Assembly (NCBI RefSeq): GCF_900100315.1
Contig: NZ_FNFF01000005.1
Coordinates: forward strand, 310,001-374,000
Origin: Streptomyces indicus
GTDB lineage: Bacteria; Actinomycetota; Actinomycetes; Streptomycetales; Streptomycetaceae
Direction of reading: 5' to 3'
DNA length: 64,000 nucleotides
Positions within the stretch are counted from its first letter, which is position 1; every line of letters starts with the position of its first letter. The translations under genes and the position numbers were made by a program. Below the pieces are notes generated by a model. The model was not told where the DNA came from. It did no database searches and worked only from the letters and a program-made list of their open reading frames with translations. Below are positions 8,308-17,056 of the stretch, in pieces.

Positions 8308-11300
8308 TCAGGCCTGCACGCCGCGCTGCCGCACCACCGAGCCCGCGCGCCCCTTGACCACTTCCAGCTGGGCGTGGATGCGCCGCCGCAGGTCGGCGAC
8401 ATGGCTGACGATGCCGACGCTGCGGTCGCGTTCGCGCAGGGAGTCGAGGACGTCGAGCACCTCGTCGAGGGTCTGGTCGTCGAGGCTGCCGAAGCCCTCG
8501 TCGATGAACAGGGTGTCGAGCCGGACGCCGCCCGCTTCGTCCGTGACGACGTCGGCGAGGCCGAGGGCGAGCGCGAGGGAGGCGAAGAAGGTCTCGCCGC
8601 CGGAGAGCGTCGCGGTGTCCCGTTCGCGGCCGGTCCAGGCGTCGATGACGTGCAGTCCGAGGCCGCTGCGGGCGCCGCGGCCCGCGCGGTCGTCGGAGTG
8701 GACGAGGGTGTAGCGGCCCGCGGACATGCGCTGCAGCCGCATGCTCGCGGCGGCCGCGACCTGTTCGAGACGGGCCGCGAGGACATACGACTCCAGACGC
8801 ATCTTGCGCTCGTTGTCCGCGGAGGTGCCCGCCGCGAGGGTGGCGAGACGGGCGACGCGCTCGTACTCCTCGCGCAGCGGCGCCAGTTGGCGAGCCTCGG
8901 CGGCGGCCTGGCGCGAGAGCCGGTCGAGCTCCTTGCACCGGTCCTCGGCGGCCGACCGGACGCTGAGCGTGTGCCGCAGGGTCTGCTCGGCGCGCTCGGC
9001 GGCCTGCTCGGCCGTGGCGAGGTCGGCCGGCGGGAGCTCGGCCGCGGCCTGTGTGTCGGGTTCGGCGAGGACGGCCCGTACGGCGAGGTCCTCCTGCTGC
9101 CAGGAGTCGAGGCGGTGCTGCAGGGTGCGGTGGGCCGCTTCGTCCAGGGCCGCGGCCGCCGCGGCCTGCGGGGTCTCGAAGCCGGCCCGGTAGGCGGCCT
9201 CGGCGAGCCGGCCGTCGGCCTCCTTGAGTCGCTCGGCCGCTTCCTGCGCGGCCCGGGAGGCCTCGGCGGCGTCGGTGAGCAGCTCGGCCTGCCGCTCCAG
9301 CTGCCGGGCCCGGTCCGCCACGGTGGCGGCGTGGCCGCGGGCTCGGTCCAACTCCTCCTGGAGCGCGGCCTGTTCCCGCGCGAGGCTTTCGCGCCGCGAG
9401 GTGCGCGAGGCGGCGCGGGTCCCGGCTTCCTGGCGGGCGGTGACGCGCCGCTCGTACTCCTGCTCGTCGCGCGCGAAGGCTTCCCGTGCGGCGTGCAGCG
9501 TGGACGCGAGCGCGCGGACCTCGTCGTAGGTGCGCTCCAAGTCCCCCAGTCCGGAGGCCAGTTCACCCGCGGTTGCGTCGCCGGCCGTCGCGGTGACGGC
9601 GTCGAGGGCCGCACGGACGGAGGCGAGGGCGCTTTCGGCTTGGGTGCGTGCCTGGTCGGCGCGCTGGTACGCGGCCAGCGCGGCCTCCTCGGCCTGGCGG
9701 TCGACATGCCCCTCGCTCTTACGGGCGGGGGCAGGATGCTCGACGGACCCGCACACCGCGCAGGGTGCGCCGTCGGTCAGCTGCGCGGCGAGTTCGGCCG
9801 CGATGGTGAGCAGCCGCTGCTCCTTGAGGTTCAGCCAGTGTTCGCGCGCGTCGCCCGCGTGCCGGGCCGCGTCGAGCGCTTCCAGCTCCGCCTCGGCGAC
9901 CGAGGCGGTGAGCGCGTCGCGGCGCCGCGCCGCGTCCAGCTGCTCGCGTGCCGGACCGATCCGGCCCTCCAGCTGCCCCGCACGGGCGGCGGCCTCCTGC
10001 GCCGCGTCGATGCGCGCCTGATGGTCATGCCGTACGGCGTCCCAGTCGGCCAGCCAAGCGGAGGCGTCCTGCAGTGCCTCCTCGTCGGCGCGCTCCTCGC
10101 GCTCCAACTCGGCCCGCTCGCGGGACAGTTCGCCGAGCCGCTGTTCGGCGCGGCGGGCGGCGGCCAGTGACCCGAGCTCCTCGTGGGCCTTGCGCGCGGC
10201 GGCCGCGAGGGCGGCGGCCTCGGCCCCGGCGAAGGTCTCGGGCAGCAGCTGCCGCGCGCGGCTCTCGGCCGCCGCGGTCCGCTGCTGCTCGGCGGAGGCG
10301 GCGGCCCGCAGGGACAGGGCGGGAGCCACGGACTCCGCCTTGCGGGCCCGCTCCATCCGCTCCTGGTCGGCACGGTGTTCCTCGGCGCGCTCGGCGAGGC
10401 GCCCGGCACGCGCGTGCGCCTCGGCGTGGCGGCGCTGGAGGCGGTGCGTCTCCCGTACGCTCTCGAGCCGCTGCTGCGCACCGGCCCGCGCCAGCTGGGC
10501 CGCGTCCTGGGCCGCACGGGTCACCGCGAGCACTTCCCGCGCGGCGGAGCGCGCACATGCGGCCCACGTCAACACGCCTTCCGCCAGGCCGGGTTCGCCG
10601 GCGGCGAGCTCGGGGAGCGGCAGTTCGCAGGTCCGGCCGGCCGCCTGGCCCATGCGCTGCGCGAGGGCGAGCAGGCTCGCGTCGGCCGCCTTCACCTGGG
10701 CTTCGGCGCCGCGCCGCTGTTCGGCCAGATGCTGCTCGACGGCGGCGAAGCGCCGGGTGTCGAAGAGCCGGCCGAGCAGTTTGCCGCGTGCTTCCGCGTC
10801 GGCCCGCAGGAAGCGCGCGAAGTCGCCCTGCGGCAGCAGCACCACCTGGCAGAACTGCTCCTTGCTCATGCTGAGGAGCTGTCCGACCTCCTCGCCGATC
10901 TCCTGGTGGGAGCGGCTGAGGTCCTTCCAGCCGCCCGCCCGTGCGTCGTACTCGCGCAGCCAGGACTGGGCCTTCTCCATGGTGGTGCCGGTGCCGCGCT
11001 TCTTCGGGCGCTCCCACGGAGGCTGCCGCCCGATCTCCAAATGGCGTCCGCCCACCGTCAGTTCGAGCACGACTTCGGTGCGCGCCCCCGCGGCCGCATG
11101 GTCGCTGCGCAAGGTGGCCCCCGCGCTCTGCCGGGCCCCGGGCACCGACCCGTACAGCGCGTAGCAGACGGCGTCGAGTACGGAGGTCTTGCCCGCTCCG
11201 GTCGGTCCGTGCAGCAGGAAGAGACCCGCCTCCGACAGGGCGTCGAAGTCGACCTCCTGGGTGCCGCCGAAGGGGCCGAAGGCCGTGAGGGTCATCCGGT

Positions 11301-11310
11301 GCAGTCTCAT
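8308..11310 (-). CDS. sbcC: Exonuclease SbcCD, ATPase subunit SbcC
   Basis: 1000 aa SMC/Rad50-type ATPase. Walker A HGPTGAGKTS is near residue 34. Two very long Ala/Arg/Glu-rich coiled coils flank a zinc-hook CAVCG near the middle (about residue 515). The ABC signature LSGGETFFASLALALG and Walker B DTLFIDEGFGSLDD are at the C-terminus. With SbcD it forms the ATP-driven nuclease that opens hairpins and trims protein-blocked double-strand ends. Its ATG at 11310 overlaps the sbcD stop by 4 bp, so the two are translationally coupled. Confidence 0.96.
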   Translation of the reverse strand: MRLHRMTLTAFGPFGGTQEVDFDALSEAGLFLLHGPTGAGKTSVLDAVCYALYGSVPGARQSAGATLRSDHAAAGARTEVVLELTVGGRHLEIGRQPPWERPKKRGTGTTMEKAQSWLREYDARAGGWKDLSRSHQEIGEEVGQLLSMSKEQFCQVVLLPQGDFARFLRADAEARGKLLGRLFDTRRFAAVEQHLAEQRRGAEAQVKAADASLLALAQRMGQAAGRTCELPLPELAAGEPGLAEGVLTWAACARSAAREVLAVTRAAQDAAQLARAGAQQRLESVRETHRLQRRHAEAHARAGRLAERAEEHRADQERMERARKAESVAPALSLRAAASAEQQRTAAAESRARQLLPETFAGAEAAALAAAARKAHEELGSLAAARRAEQRLGELSRERAELEREERADEEALQDASAWLADWDAVRHDHQARIDAAQEAAARAGQLEGRIGPAREQLDAARRRDALTASVAEAELEALDAARHAGDAREHWLNLKEQRLLTIAAELAAQLTDGAPCAVCGSVEHPAPARKSEGHVDRQAEEAALAAYQRADQARTQAESALASVRAALDAVTATAGDATAGELASGLGDLERTYDEVRALASTLHAAREAFARDEQEYERRVTARQEAGTRAASRTSRRESLAREQAALQEELDRARGHAATVADRARQLERQAELLTDAAEASRAAQEAAERLKEADGRLAEAAYRAGFETPQAAAAAALDEAAHRTLQHRLDSWQQEDLAVRAVLAEPDTQAAAELPPADLATAEQAAERAEQTLRHTLSVRSAAEDRCKELDRLSRQAAAEARQLAPLREEYERVARLATLAAGTSADNERKMRLESYVLAARLEQVAAAASMRLQRMSAGRYTLVHSDDRAGRGARSGLGLHVIDAWTGRERDTATLSGGETFFASLALALGLADVVTDEAGGVRLDTLFIDEGFGSLDDQTLDEVLDVLDSLRERDRSVGIVSHVADLRRRIHAQLEVVKGRAGSVVRQRGVQA

Positions 11311-12470
11311 CGGGCCACCTCACGCACGGTGTCGTCCACGCGCACGGCGTCGAACGCGGCCCGCAGCACGGCCTGTTCGGCCCCGTCGGGACCCGTACCG
11401 CGCACGTGCGCGACGAAGTCCTCGGCGACCTCCTCGTCACTGCGGTCCTTGAGCCGCTGCGCGTAGGACACCTGGGGATCGCCCGGCGCGCGTTCGGGCG
11501 CGAACACCAGGTTGAGCACGTGCGGGAAGCGCTCGGCGAGCTGCGCCATCGGCTCGGCAGGCCGTACGGGATCGGTGAGCGTGGCCTCCACCCAGTGCTC
11601 CGTCACACGGTCGAGCCCGGGATCCGCGAGCAGCTCTTCGAGCCGCCCCTCGATCCGGGCCAGCGGGCGGGGCACCGGGCAGTCGATCCGCTCGGCCTCG
11701 ACCGCCCCGTCCGGACCGAGGTCGATCAGCCACATGGTCTTGCGGTGGTGCTGCTCGGAGAAGGAGTAGGCGAGCGGGGAGCCCGAGTAGCGCACCCGCT
11801 CCGTGAGGGTCTGGCAGCCGTGCAGATGACCGAGCGCCACATAGTCCACGCCGTCGAACACCCCGGCCGGCACGGACTGGACCCCGCCGACCGTGATGTC
11901 CCGCTCGCTGTCGCTCGGCTCGCCTCCGGTCACGAAGGCATGCGCGAGGACGACGGACCGGGTGCCCTCACCCCGTACGGACATATCCTCCCGAACCCGG
12001 TCCATCGCGGCGGCGAGCACCGTCTCGTGCGCGGGCTTGTCCACCTTGAACTCGTCCTTGACCAGGGCCGGTTCGAGATAGGGGAGCCCGTAGAAGGCCA
12101 CATCGCCATGCTCGTCGGAGAGCACCACGGGGGTGCCGCACTCGGCCGGTGCGGTGCGCAGGTGGATGCCGGCCCGGCCGATGAGCCCCGCGCCGACGCC
12201 GAGCCGGCGGGCCGAGTCATGGTTCCCGGAGATCATCACGACCGGTACGCCGAGGTCGGCGAGCCGGTGCAGCGCGTCGTCGAACAACTCCACGGCGGAC
12301 AGCGGCGGCACCGCCCTGTCGTACACATCCCCGGCCACGGCGACCGCGTCGACCCGCTGCTCGCGCACGACGGCGACGAGGTGGTCGATGAACGCGGCCT
12401 GGGCGTCGAGCAGACTCACGCGATGGAATGCCCGCCCCAGGTGCCAGTCGGATGTGTGCAGCAGCCTCAT
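11307..12470 (-). CDS. sbcD: Exonuclease SbcCD, nuclease subunit SbcD
   Basis: 387 aa Mre11-type calcineurin-like phosphoesterase. The metal-binding motifs appear in order: DWHLG (residues 8-12), GDVYDR (about 47), SGNHDS (about 80), an AHAFV histidine and GHLHG (about 215). A capping domain follows and then the SbcC-interacting C-terminus. The ATG at 12470 begins the conserved MRLLHTSDWHLG. It is the first gene of the two-gene unit sbcD-sbcC. Confidence 0.96.
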   Translation of the reverse strand: MRLLHTSDWHLGRAFHRVSLLDAQAAFIDHLVAVVREQRVDAVAVAGDVYDRAVPPLSAVELFDDALHRLADLGVPVVMISGNHDSARRLGVGAGLIGRAGIHLRTAPAECGTPVVLSDEHGDVAFYGLPYLEPALVKDEFKVDKPAHETVLAAAMDRVREDMSVRGEGTRSVVLAHAFVTGGEPSDSERDITVGGVQSVPAGVFDGVDYVALGHLHGCQTLTERVRYSGSPLAYSFSEQHHRKTMWLIDLGPDGAVEAERIDCPVPRPLARIEGRLEELLADPGLDRVTEHWVEATLTDPVRPAEPMAQLAERFPHVLNLVFAPERAPGDPQVSYAQRLKDRSDEEVAEDFVAHVRGTGPDGAEQAVLRAAFDAVRVDDTVREVAR

Positions 12471-12563
12471 GATCCCCGAGACTAACGGGCGGGTCGGACA
12501 ACCCGGGCGGCTCCCCGTGTATCGGCTCCATCAGACGGCGATCCGGTCACGTCCTGTCGCGTC

Positions 12564-12603
12564 CTGTCTCTTCGGGTCGTGCCCTGTCTCTTCGGGTCGT
12601 GCC
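12564..12603. repeat. Tandem 20-bp repeat, two copies
   Basis: CTGTCTCTTCGGGTCGTGCC occurs twice head to tail (12564-12583 and 12584-12603), with partial copies on both sides. It lies in the 257-bp gap between the divergent sbcD and cupin genes. Purpose unknown; slippage expansion is the simplest origin. Confidence 0.8.
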
Positions 12604-12727
12604 CTGTCCGTGCCGGCGGGTCGGCTTCCTCGGGCACCCGCGAAAAGCCCCGGCACGGCAGCTCCTCTCGACTAGGGTCGATCAAGCTGTCAGGTGCGCG
12701 ACACCCACCCTCTGCGAGGAGAAGCAC

Positions 12728-13225
12728 ATGTCCTACCCCGAGCCCCGCTACCTCGGCGAAAAGGGCGAGGTCAACGCCGTGTTCCGGGGGGCCGACCACG
12801 AGCCGGAGCTGGTCGGCAAGGGCGGCAACCGCACGCACTATCTCGCCACGCACGCCACGACCGGCGGCGAATTCGGCCTGTACAAGGTGGACTTGGGCCC
12901 CAAGGCGCCCGGCCCGAAGACGCACTTCCACCGTTCGATCTCGGAGTCCTTCTTCGTGCTGTCCGGCGAAGTGGGCCTCTTCAACGGCGAGGAGTGGGTC
13001 ACCGCGCGTCAGGGCGACTTCCTGTACGTGCCCGTCGGCGGGCTGCACGCCTTCCGCAACGACTCGGACGACCCGTCCTCGATGCTGCTGCTGTTCTCGC
13101 CGGGTGCTCCCCGCGAGGCGTACTTCGAGCAGGTGGCGGAGATGGCGCAGCGCGGCGGCGAGGAGTTCCAGCGGTTCCTCGTCGACCACGACAGCTTCTT
13201 CGTGCCGGAGGCCGACCGCGACTGA
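12728..13225 (+). CDS. Cupin domain protein
   Basis: 165 aa. The cupin metal site is recognisable as KTHFHRSISESFFVLSGEVG (about residues 64-83), and the second motif is PVGGLHAFRN. It is a single-domain cupin of unknown substrate; the short C-terminal helix (REAYFEQVAEMAQRGGEEFQ) is common in sugar-isomerase-like and dioxygenase-like cupins. GAGGAG 6 nt upstream fixes the start at 12728. It is monocistronic and ends at a hairpin. Confidence 0.85.
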   Translation: MSYPEPRYLGEKGEVNAVFRGADHEPELVGKGGNRTHYLATHATTGGEFGLYKVDLGPKAPGPKTHFHRSISESFFVLSGEVGLFNGEEWVTARQGDFLYVPVGGLHAFRNDSDDPSSMLLLFSPGAPREAYFEQVAEMAQRGGEEFQRFLVDHDSFFVPEADRD

Positions 13226-13230
13226 CCGGC

Positions 13231-13277
13231 CGAGCCGGCCGTGAGGTCGCGCGGCACGTGGCCCCACGGCCGGCTCG
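13231..13277. terminator. Hairpin terminator, 13-bp arms
   Basis: CGAGCCGGCCGTG (13231-13243) pairs with CACGGCCGGCTCG (13265-13277) across 21 nt. It lies between the converging cupin and YigZ-like genes and can serve both. Confidence 0.65.
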
Positions 13278-13328
13278 CCCGTGAGGCCGCGTATCACTCC
13301 GCCCGAACCGCCCCCGTGGCATCGCGCG

Positions 13329-13958
13329 TCACTCCGCCGACCCGTACGCCTCCGCTCCCAGCTCGAGCCGGGCCGTTCCCGCCGTCGCGTCCGCGAGCCA
13401 GCCGCGGAAGGTCTCGACCTCGGCGTCCGGCAGGCCGATCTCGAGCGTGACGGCCTCTCCGTACTGCATGTCGCGCACTTCGTGGCCGGCGGCCCGCAGG
13501 TCGTTCTGCAGTTTGCCCGCGCGCTGGTGGTCGACGGTCACGGTGGCCAGGCGGTAGCGGCGTTTGGTGATCGTGCCCAGCGCGTCGAGCGCCTCGCCCA
13601 CCGCTCCCCCGTACGCACGGATCAGCCCGCCGGCGCCGAGCTTCACTCCGCCGTAATAGCGCGTGACCACCGCCACGACGTACCGCATGTCGCGCCGCGT
13701 GAGCATCTGCAGCATCGGCAGGCCGGCGGTGCCGCCCGGCTCCCCGTCGTCGCTCGCCTTCTGCACCCCGCCGTCGGCGCCGATGACGTACGCCCAGCAG
13801 TTGTGGGTCGCGGTGGGGTGCTCCTTGCGGATCCTGGCGATGAACTCCTGCGCCTCCTGCTCGGAGGCCGCCGGGGCCAGGGCGCACAGAAAACGGGAGC
13901 GGTTGACCTCGGTCTCGTGCACGCCCTCGTGGGCCACGGTGCGGTACTCGTCCTGCAT
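13329..13958 (-). CDS. YigZ/IMPACT family protein
   Basis: 209 aa. The N-terminal UPF0029/IMPACT domain holds the family blocks SRFLCALAP, THNCWAYVIG, DDGEPGGTAGLPML and VTRYYGGVKLGAGGLIRAYG. A smaller C-terminal DUF1949-type domain follows. Members bind nucleic acid or are linked to translation control, but the bacterial role is not settled. The ATG at 13958 precedes MQDEYRTVAHEG; longer frames run into the upstream region of the divergent gene. Confidence 0.9.
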   Translation of the reverse strand: MQDEYRTVAHEGVHETEVNRSRFLCALAPAASEQEAQEFIARIRKEHPTATHNCWAYVIGADGGVQKASDDGEPGGTAGLPMLQMLTRRDMRYVVAVVTRYYGGVKLGAGGLIRAYGGAVGEALDALGTITKRRYRLATVTVDHQRAGKLQNDLRAAGHEVRDMQYGEAVTLEIGLPDAEVETFRGWLADATAGTARLELGAEAYGSAE

Positions 13959-14085
13959 CCGATCAGCGTATGCGCAGACCGGACCGGCCTCCGCGGCGGA
14001 TCCGCGCTCGGCTCCGCGCCCGGCCCGGTCCCAGGCTTGGCCCGTGACGGGCCTGGGCAGGTACCCCCGAATAGATGGAGGACGC

Positions 14086-14967
14086 ATGACATCCCAATCC
14101 GCACGCTCATCCGCCCCCTTACCCGGGCCCTGGGAGTACACGGACGACCGCGGGCATCTCGTCGTCGCCCTGCACCGCCCGCAGACCGTGGTCGCCTACA
14201 TCCAGGCGGGTGCCGCCCTGTGGGATCACGGTCTGCGGCCCGCCGGGATCTTCGGCTCGGACCACGACGACCCGGCCGCACCCGACCCCGCGAAGGCCGG
14301 CGAGCTGCCACTGGCCGGACTCCCCTATTACGGAGCCGGCGACGAGCTCGAACTGGACGCGCTGCTCGCGGCGGACCCGGACCTCGTGGTGACCGTGACC
14401 TACGGCGGCGGCCAGCCGTACGGGATCGCGCCCGAGACCGCCAAGCATCTGGAGGAGCACGTCCCGGTGATCGCCCTCGACGTCAGCCGAGGCCGGTCCC
14501 TGGCCGAGGTCCGGGCCAGCTTCGACGCGCTCGCCGGCGCGCTGGGTGCGGGCCCGGATCCCGACGCGGAGGCCGAACTCGTCGCGGCACGCGAGCGGTT
14601 GAGGCTGGCGGCGCAGGCCGCGCCCCGCCTGCGCGTGCTCGCCCTCTCCCCCGCGGACGAGCAGACGGCGTACCTGGCCCGCCCGCACACCTGGCCCGAC
14701 CTGAGCACCCTCTCGGAACTCGGCGTGCAGCTGGTGGAGCCCGGCGAAGGCCCGGGCGCGAACTGGGCCACGGTGCCCTGGGCCCAGGCCACGGCACTCG
14801 GAGCGGACCTGCTCCTCGTCGATGTCCGGGCGCACGCGGCAGCCCTGCCGCCCGAGGTCGCCGCCGCGGCACGGACCGCACCGTGGAACCCGGAACTCCC
14901 GCCGAGCGCACAGGCCCACACCCGCTTCCACGACACGGTGACGGCGGCACTCCAGCAACGCCCCTGA
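14086..14967 (+). CDS. FecB/TroA-like binding protein without export signal
   Basis: 293 aa. The fold resembles periplasmic iron-complex/metal binding proteins (type III, helical backbone): RPQTVVAYIQAGAALWDHGL, then the DPDLVVTVTYGGG segment typical of the first lobe, and a second lobe from about residue 165. The protein starts MTSQSARSSAPLPGPW and has neither signal peptide nor lipobox, so it should stay in the cytoplasm. GGAGG 5 nt before 14086 supports this start. No permease or ATPase is adjacent. It may be an orphan binding protein acting as a cytoplasmic iron-complex carrier or sensor (inference). Confidence 0.75.
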   Translation: MTSQSARSSAPLPGPWEYTDDRGHLVVALHRPQTVVAYIQAGAALWDHGLRPAGIFGSDHDDPAAPDPAKAGELPLAGLPYYGAGDELELDALLAADPDLVVTVTYGGGQPYGIAPETAKHLEEHVPVIALDVSRGRSLAEVRASFDALAGALGAGPDPDAEAELVAARERLRLAAQAAPRLRVLALSPADEQTAYLARPHTWPDLSTLSELGVQLVEPGEGPGANWATVPWAQATALGADLLLVDVRAHAAALPPEVAAAARTAPWNPELPPSAQAHTRFHDTVTAALQQRP

Positions 14968-15130
14968 CTCTCCCCTGGCTCCCCTGGCTCTCCGCTGCAC
15001 ACATGCGCTGCGGCCCGGCCGGCGAGGGAATCCCCGCCCCGGGCCGTACGTTCTGTTCGATACGCGAGACACGAGTGATCGCGAGCGATGACGAGCGACG
15101 ACGATGACCAGCGACAGCGAGGAGCCGTCC

Positions 15131-15538
15131 ATGTACGCCGACCAGGCAACGATCCGCAAGATCCTCACGGAGACCGGCGACACCTGGGCCGTCGTGGGCC
15201 TCTCCAACAACCAGGAGCGTGCGGCGTACGGGGTCGCGCGGGTGCTGCAGCAGTTCGGCAAGCGCGTCGTGCCGGTGCACCCCAAGGCCGAGACGGTCCA
15301 CGGCGAGCAGGGCTACCCGTCCCTCGACGCCATCCCCTTCGACGTCGACGTGGTGGACGTGTTCGTCAACAGCGACCTGGCGGGCGCGGTGGCGGACGAG
15401 GCCGTCGCGAAGGGCGCGAAGGCGGTCTGGTTCCAGCTGGGCGTGATCGACGAGGCGGCGTACGAGCGGACGCGGGCGGCCGGTCTGGAGATGGTGATGA
15501 ACCGGTGCCCGGCTATCGAGATTCCCGCGCTGGGGTAG
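15131..15538 (+). CDS. CoA-binding (YccU-type) protein
   Basis: 135 aa Rossmann-like CoA-binding domain. Family blocks are TWAVVGLSNN, AYGVARVLQQFGKRVVPVHP, DVVDVFVNSD and AVWFQLGVIDE, ending with the conserved NRCPAIE. GAGGAG 6 nt upstream supports 15131 rather than the in-frame ATG at 15104. The cellular role is unknown. The 3' end overlaps the convergent HxlR gene by 26 bp. Confidence 0.9.
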   Translation: MYADQATIRKILTETGDTWAVVGLSNNQERAAYGVARVLQQFGKRVVPVHPKAETVHGEQGYPSLDAIPFDVDVVDVFVNSDLAGAVADEAVAKGAKAVWFQLGVIDEAAYERTRAAGLEMVMNRCPAIEIPALG

Positions 15539-16001
15539 CACGGCGCCGCGCCCCGGGCCCGGGGCGCGCGATCACCTGCGTCGGATCGAGGGCCTCGTGC
15601 TCGGCCGAGCACTCGACGACCACGCGCACCGGGGCCCCGCACTCGGCATGGTGCACATCGAGGACGGGGCCCTCGGGGTCGGGGGCGTGGGTGTCGCCCC
15701 ACTGCTTCAGCGCGACGAGTACGGGCCACAGATCCCAGCCCTTGCGGGTCATCCGGTACTCGTTGCGCGTGCGGCTTCCCGGCTCCTGGTAGGGGACGGC
15801 CCGCAGGATCCCGGCTGCGGTCAGCTTGCGCAGCCGGTCGCTCAGGACGGCCTCCGAAAGGCCGATGTGCCGGCGGAAATCGTCGAAGCGCCGCACCCCG
15901 TTGGCGGCATCCCGGACGACCAGGAGCGTCCATTTCTCCCCGACCAGTTCGAGTGTGCGCTGGACGGGACAGTTCTCCGTACTCGTCTCGAGGAACTCCA
16001 T
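15513..16001 (-). CDS. HxlR family winged-helix regulator
   Basis: 162 aa. The HxlR domain spans about residues 10-100: CPVQRTLELVGEKWTLLVVR, then RRFDDFRRHIGLSEAVLSDR and YRMTRKGWDLWPVL. The Cys at position 11 is the conserved N-terminal HxlR cysteine, often a redox or electrophile sensor. It is divergent from the PaaI-type thioesterase, with two short inverted repeats in between, so the thioesterase is the likely target. Confidence 0.88.
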   Translation of the reverse strand: MEFLETSTENCPVQRTLELVGEKWTLLVVRDAANGVRRFDDFRRHIGLSEAVLSDRLRKLTAAGILRAVPYQEPGSRTRNEYRMTRKGWDLWPVLVALKQWGDTHAPDPEGPVLDVHHAECGAPVRVVVECSAEHEALDPTQVIARPGPGARRRATPARESR

Positions 16002-16017
16002 GCCTCCACCCTAGAGG

Positions 16018-16076
16018 CTGGCTTCACCTTTGACAGCCAGTGGAACACTGGGCTAGCTTCAGCTGACGAAGTCAGC
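16018..16076. promoter_or_regulatory. Inverted repeats between HxlR and thioesterase genes
   Basis: Two symmetric elements occupy the divergent gap: CTGGC (16018-16022)/GCCAG (16036-16040) and GCTGAC-gaa-GTCAGC (16062-16076). Both are candidate HxlR sites; the second lies directly before the thioesterase ribosome binding site. Confidence 0.4.
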
Positions 16077-16092
16077 CGGAGGGATGCAGCAC

Positions 16093-16593
16093 ATGGGACG
16101 CGTACGCACCTATGAATGGGACGACCCCTCGATCACCGCCGCCGCGGTGGGCACCGCCTCCGGCCTGGAATTCCTGCGCTCCGTGCAGAAGCGACAGCTG
16201 CCCGCGGCCCCGATCTCGGCCACCCTCGACTTCACGCTGGACGAGGTGGCGGAGGGCAGGGCCGTGTTCTCGATGACCCCGGGCGAGGAGCACTACAACC
16301 CGATCGGCAGTGTGCACGGCGGCGTCTACGCCACCCTCCTCGACTCGGCGGCGGGCTGTGCTGTGCAGTCCACGCTCCCGCCGGGCATGGGCTATACGTC
16401 ACTCGACCTGTCGGTGAAGTTCCTGAAGCGCATCACCTCGGACACGGGCCGGATCCGCGCCATCGGCACGATCATCAGCCGCGGCCGCCAAACGGCGCTC
16501 GCCCAGGCCCAGTTGGTGGACGAGGGCGACCGTGTGCTGGCGCACGCGACCAGCAGTTGCATGATCTTCCCGGTGCCCGCCGCCGCAGGGTGA
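16093..16593 (+). CDS. PaaI-type hotdog thioesterase
   Basis: 166 aa hotdog-fold thioesterase. The signature HYNPIGSVHGGVYATLLDSA (about residues 70-90) holds the conserved HGG helix start, followed by DLSVKFLKRIT and ASSCMIF. Members hydrolyse aryl- or acyl-CoA esters. GGAGGG at 16078-16083 touches an ATG at 16084 but is ideally spaced from the ATG at 16093, which is therefore preferred. Probably controlled by the divergent HxlR regulator. Confidence 0.88.
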   Translation: MGRVRTYEWDDPSITAAAVGTASGLEFLRSVQKRQLPAAPISATLDFTLDEVAEGRAVFSMTPGEEHYNPIGSVHGGVYATLLDSAAGCAVQSTLPPGMGYTSLDLSVKFLKRITSDTGRIRAIGTIISRGRQTALAQAQLVDEGDRVLAHATSSCMIFPVPAAAG

Positions 16594-16607
16594 GTGCGGC
16601 GGCGGGC
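16575..16607. terminator. Hairpin overlapping the thioesterase stop codon
   Basis: GCCCGCCGCCGCA (16575-16587) pairs perfectly with TGCGGCGGCGGGC (16595-16607). The 7-nt loop contains the TGA stop, so the terminator is built into the last codons. Confidence 0.6.
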
Positions 16608-16693
16608 CTGCCGCGAATCCCACAGGGATGAGACTCGTCGGCCCGGGCAGGAGTACTTTCGGCGCGACGGTCTACAGGAAAGCCGGAGGCGAT

Positions 16694-17056
16694 GTGAGCG
16701 ACCCACGGGGTGGGTGCCCGCCGACAGGTGAGCCGGCCGGAGGGGTGGGTGAGTTGAGCTTCTGTTCCCTGCCGGACCGAGCCGGCCTGAAGGTGAGCGG
16801 CGAGATCTGCCTGCCCACGTTTCCCGTCTGGGAGCGGGCGCTCGAACGGCTGGTCGCCGAGCCGCTGCACCCGTACCACCTGGACGTGGCCGCGGTCACG
16901 TTCACGGACGTCGCCGGCGTGACTGCTCTGGCGGTGACCGCGCAGCGGCTGGACGACGGGCAGCGCATCGTTCTGCACCGCCCGCCCCGGACCATGAGCC
17001 GCATGCTGGAGCTGTTCTGGCCCGAGCTGGTGACGATCGAGGTGGCCGCCTCATGA
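16694..17056 (+). CDS. STAS-domain anti-sigma-factor-antagonist-like protein
   Basis: 120 aa. From about residue 25 it follows the STAS fold (GLKVSGEICLPTFPVWERAL ... YHLDVAAVTFTDVAGVTALA), but the Ser usually phosphorylated after the DxS motif is not obvious: the FTDVAG segment has no Ser. It may thus be a non-phosphorylated MlaB-like or degenerate STAS protein. The GTG at 16694 follows GGAGGC. The stop overlaps the next gene's ATG (ATGA at 17053-17056), so the pair is coupled. Confidence 0.75.
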   Translation: MSDPRGGCPPTGEPAGGVGELSFCSLPDRAGLKVSGEICLPTFPVWERALERLVAEPLHPYHLDVAAVTFTDVAGVTALAVTAQRLDDGQRIVLHRPPRTMSRMLELFWPELVTIEVAAS

